From NCBI GenBank assembly GCA_009926295.1, contig RFPF01000114.1, positions 1 through 8,735 of the forward strand: 8,735 nt of DNA. Reading direction: 5' to 3'. This stretch comes from Planctomycetia bacterium (GTDB lineage: Bacteria; Planctomycetota; Planctomycetia; Pirellulales; UBA1268). The position numbers were made by a program, and so were the translations under genes. Of the stretch, positions 6,589 to 8,735 are shown piece by piece; the first letter of the stretch is position 1; each line of letters starts with the position of its first letter. The notes below the pieces were generated by a model, which saw only the letters and a list, made by a program, of their open reading frames with translations, ran no database searches and was not told the origin of the DNA.

Positions 6589-7470
6589 ATGATCGGGTTC
6601 GACGGCGTCGGCTGGTCCGAGGCCGTCGGCCGCGGCGTCGATGCGGTCGCGGGGTCCATCGCGCCGGAGGTCGAGGTGGCGCCGACGGCCGTCGTCGAGC
6701 CCGGCGCGGTGCTCGGGGCCGGCGTGCGGATCGGGCACTTCAGTGTGGTCTCGGCCGGGGCCGTGATCGGCCCCGGCACCGTCGTCGGCAACAGCGTCAC
6801 CATCGTCGGGAGCGTGACGATCGGCGCCCGCAACCGGATCTTCCCCAACTGCGTGATCGGAGCGGAGCCGCAGGACGTGAGCTATCGCGGCGCCCCCACC
6901 CGCGTCACGATCGGCGACGACAACGTGATTCGCGAGGGAGTCACGATCAACCGCGCCACCGAGAAGGAGGCCGGAGAGACTGTGGTGGGGAGCGGGAACT
7001 TTCTCATGGCCTGCTGCCACGTCGCGCACGACTGCCAGATCGGCGACCACGTGATCATCGCCAACGGCACGCTCCTCGGAGGCCACGTCCGTGTGCAATC
7101 CCATGCCTCGCTGTCGGGGGCGGTGGCGGTGCACCACTGGGCCACCATCGGCGGCTGGTCGTTCGTGGCCGGCGTCTCGCGGGTGCTGCACGACATCCCG
7201 CCCTTCATGCTCTGCGAGGGGATCCCGGCCCGCCCGCGGTGCATCAACGTGGTCGCGCTGCGGCGGGGCGGCTTCGCGGCCGACGAGATCGCCGCGATCA
7301 CCGAGGCCTACCGGCTCGTGTACCGCGCGAAGGTCGGCCTCGCATCGGCCCGGGAGATCCTGCAATCGCAGGGGATGCTCGGGCCGAGGGTGCTCGAGTT
7401 CCTCGATTTTTTGACGCATCAACACGCGGGGCGGCACGGCCGCGCCCGTGAACGGCGGAGGGCTGCATGA
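6589..7470 (+). CDS. lpxA: Acyl-ACP--UDP-N-acetylglucosamine O-acyltransferase
   Basis: A 293-residue left-handed beta-helix acyltransferase, the first enzyme of lipid A synthesis. Hexapeptide repeats run from about residue 24 (IAPEVEVAPTAVVEPGAVLG) to about 200. The catalytic His is H147 in CCHVAHDC (E. coli H125), with H144, H166 and H182 matching H122, H144 and H160, and R226 in ALRRGGF matching R204. G195 aligns with the hydrocarbon-ruler G173 of E. coli, consistent with a long (about C14) hydroxyacyl chain. Two oddities: S98 stands where E. coli has K76 (QDVSY versus QDLKY), and there are about 22 extra residues before the first repeat. Two starts compete: ATG 6589 with AAGGAAGGGAG 9 bases upstream, and in-frame ATG 6562 with GGAGG 4 bases upstream, which would add 9 residues. 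I prefer 6589 because it gives the shorter extension. The stop overlaps the next gene's ATG (ATGA at 7467-7470). Confidence 0.95.
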   Translation: MIGFDGVGWSEAVGRGVDAVAGSIAPEVEVAPTAVVEPGAVLGAGVRIGHFSVVSAGAVIGPGTVVGNSVTIVGSVTIGARNRIFPNCVIGAEPQDVSYRGAPTRVTIGDDNVIREGVTINRATEKEAGETVVGSGNFLMACCHVAHDCQIGDHVIIANGTLLGGHVRVQSHASLSGAVAVHHWATIGGWSFVAGVSRVLHDIPPFMLCEGIPARPRCINVVALRRGGFAADEIAAITEAYRLVYRAKVGLASAREILQSQGMLGPRVLEFLDFLTHQHAGRHGRARERRRAA

Positions 7471-8539
7471 CGAAGCTGAAGGTGGCGGTGGTGGGATGCG
7501 GGCACCTGGGCGCGATCCACGCGCGTCTGCTCGCGGGCCGCGACGACGTGGAGCTCGTGGCGGTGGTCGATCCCGTGCCGGAGGCGGCGCCCACGGCTGC
7601 GCCGCCTGCGTTGAGCCCGCCGAACTCGAGGGCCGCGTCGAGGCCGCCGTGGTCGCGGCTCCGACCGGGCTGCACGCGTCCGTGTCGCTGCCGCTGCTCG
7701 CGGCGGGCGTCGACCTGCTGGTCGAGAAGCCGATCGCGGCGACCGTGGAGGATGCCCGGGCGATCGTGATCGCCGCCCGCAGGCACGGGAGAGTCGTCGC
7801 CGTCGGCCACGTCGAGAGGTTCAACCCGGCGTGGCGGCTCGCCGTCGGGGCGATCGGCCGCCCGACGCTCGTGGAGGCTGCACGGCTGGCGCCCTTCACG
7901 TTCCGCTCGATGGACGTCGGCGTGGTCCACGATCTCATGATCCACGACATCGACCTCGTGCTGTCGCTCGAACCTGGACGGCTGGAGCGGGTGGAGGCCC
8001 ACGGCCTTTCGGCGACGGGCGGCCACGAGGACGCCGTGAAGGCCCGGCTCGTGTTCTCCTCGGGGCTCATCGCCGACCTCGCCGCCTCGCGCATCAGCCC
8101 CGTGCTGAGGCGGACGGTCTCCATCTGGTCGCACACGGCCCTCGTGGCTGTCGACTTCAATGCCAAGACGGTGGACGTCGTCGGCGCATCTCCCGCCGTT
8201 CGCGAGGGAAGGTTCGTCGCCGCGGCGGTGCCGCCCGCGGACCGCGCCGCCCTCAAGGAGGGCTTCTTCAAGAGCGTGCTGCCCCTGGAGTCGCCCCCGG
8301 TCCCGGATGCCAATGCGATCGCCTGCGAGCACGACGACTTCCTGGCCGCGGTCCGCACCGGGGTGGCGCCGCTGGTTCCGGCATCGGCGGGGGCTGCGGC
8401 ACTCGAGATCGCCAACCGCGTGATCGACGCCCTCGCCTGCACCCGCTTCGGCGGCGCGGACGAACCGCCCGTCTCGATCCCCCATCCGGCAGCCTCGCCG
8501 CGATCCCTCCCACCTCTCCCACGCCGCAAGACCGGCTGA
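7467..8539 (+). pseudogene. Gfo/Idh/MocA-family oxidoreductase, frame-disrupted, GnnA-like
   Basis: Two reading frames together encode one NAD(P)-dependent sugar oxidoreductase of about 357 residues. The first runs from ATG 7467 and holds the Rossmann start (KVAVVGCGHLGAIHARLL, VELVAVVDP). Near 7583-7592 homology moves to another frame, which continues HGCAACVEPAELEGRVEAAV, then APTGLH, VEKPIA (catalytic-site Lys codon 7727-7729), GHVERFNPAW and VVHDLMIHDIDLVLSL, ending at TGA 8537. The shift fits a net loss of bases equal to 1 mod 3. The span between VVDP and VEAAVV is about 20 residues where relatives usually have nearer 27-30, so part of the second Rossmann helix also seems missing. GGAGGG stands 4 bases before the ATG, which overlaps the lpxA stop. 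Motifs and position beside lpxA resemble GnnA (UDP-GlcNAc 3-dehydrogenase), but the substrate is inferred. The rest of the gene shows no decay, so a sequence error is a real alternative to a true pseudogene. Confidence 0.85.
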
Positions 8540-8588
8540 CGCAGGCCGCGCGTCACTTCTTTCCCAGCTCGCCTGCACCGGTTCGTAG

Positions 8589-8606
8589 GACAGGCTTCAG
8601 CCTGTC
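8589..8606. repeat. 18-base perfect palindrome, REP-like element
   Basis: GACAGGCTTCAGCCTGTC is a perfect inverted repeat with 8-base arms and a 2-base centre (in practice a 4-base or larger loop). It lies 50 bases after the oxidoreductase stop. No T-run follows, so it is not a standard intrinsic terminator, though it could still fold in the mRNA 3' end. From memory, elements of this kind with a preceding GTAG recur between genes in planctomycete genomes; copy number could not be checked here. Confidence 0.6.
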
Positions 8607-8610
8607 ATGC

Positions 8611-8620
8611 CTCACGTGAG
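8611..8620. repeat. 10-base perfect palindrome
   Basis: CTCACGTGAG is its own reverse complement and lies 4 bases after the 18-base palindrome. It could be part of the same extragenic element or a binding site; nothing else indicates its role. Confidence 0.3.
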
Positions 8621-8621
8621 A

Positions 8622-8718
8622 CGCGCCGGCTCGGGGTTGCCCCTACCGTCTCGCCGGACGCTCGTTTGGTTGGCGCGCGCCGGCTTCGGGCTCCCCGTAT
8701 CCCCTCGCCGGACGTTCG
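8622..8718. repeat. Two imperfect 43-base direct repeats, 54-base period
   Basis: Bases 8622-8664 and 8676-8718 align without gaps at 34 of 43 positions. Both begin CGCGCCGGCT and end with TCGCCGGACG followed by [C/T]TCG. Each copy contains a small inner hairpin (GGGG/CCCC at 8633-8643; GGG/CCC at 8688-8695) and outer CCGGC/GCCGG arms, so each can fold as nested stems. No open frame with recognisable content covers them. The window ends 17 bases later, so the array may continue. Confidence 0.6.
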
Positions 8719-8735
8719 CCTCCGCCCTCCAGGCT

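Noticed and set aside
7448..7582. Treating the downstream frame of the oxidoreductase as a separate gene starting at GTG 7448
   Set aside because: Its first 45 codons are Gly/Arg-rich and overlap the clear Rossmann motif in the other frame; such a protein would lack the nucleotide-binding start, so one frameshifted gene is the better reading.
6475..8556. A 693-codon open frame on the minus strand opposite lpxA and the oxidoreductase
   Set aside because: It is a high-GC shadow: low-complexity, rich in Arg/Ala/Ser/Pro, with no recognisable domain, and it lies antisense to genes with clear family motifs.

Overview
The window is a high-GC, gene-dense stretch of a Gram-negative bacterial chromosome. 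Gene content (lpxC, lpxA, a Skp/OmpH-like chaperone, a WaaE-type glycosyltransferase) shows an organism that makes lipid A and lipopolysaccharide. A soluble FHA-GAF histidine kinase, a secreted M28 peptidase with a C-terminal PDZ domain, frequent GTG starts and a GACAGGCT/AGCCTGTC palindrome together suggest a member of the Planctomycetota (Pirellulales-like). That placement is inference from memory of such genomes and was not tested by a search.

Layout. Bases 2-256 (+) hold the C-terminal end of an RluA-family pseudouridine synthase. It meets head-on a minus-strand pair: a GT2 glycosyltransferase of the WaaE/KdtX type (245-1027) and, upstream of it, an FHA-GAF-histidine kinase (1024-2718), joined by a 4-base ATGA stop/start overlap. 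A 142-base divergent promoter region (2719-2860) separates the kinase from a plus-strand exported M28 metallopeptidase with a PA-like insert and a PDZ domain (2861-4798), which ends in a good intrinsic terminator. A plausible new promoter then leads into a plus-strand envelope cluster: ompH/skp-like (4953-5576), lpxC (5670-6536), lpxA (about 6589-7470) and a Gfo/Idh/MocA oxidoreductase (7467-8539) that overlaps lpxA by ATGA. The last 196 bases are non-coding and carry a perfect palindrome and two imperfect 43-base direct repeats. No gene-free stretch exceeds 300 bases, and I see no tRNA, rRNA, CRISPR array or insertion sequence.

How the genes work together. LpxA acylates UDP-GlcNAc (or a 3-amino analogue), LpxC deacetylates the product, OmpH/Skp-like protein escorts outer-membrane proteins, and the WaaE-like enzyme probably adds a sugar to the LPS core. 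The oxidoreductase coupled to lpxA resembles, in position and motifs, the GnnA type that makes the 3-amino sugar of GlcN3N-containing lipid A. This is the most interesting biological hypothesis here, although its partner aminotransferase is not in the window.

The main anomaly is that the oxidoreductase is split between two frames at about 7583-7592 and seems to lack several residues of its Rossmann fold. It is either a real lesion or a sequence/assembly error. I do not see strong evidence for a wholly new system in this window.
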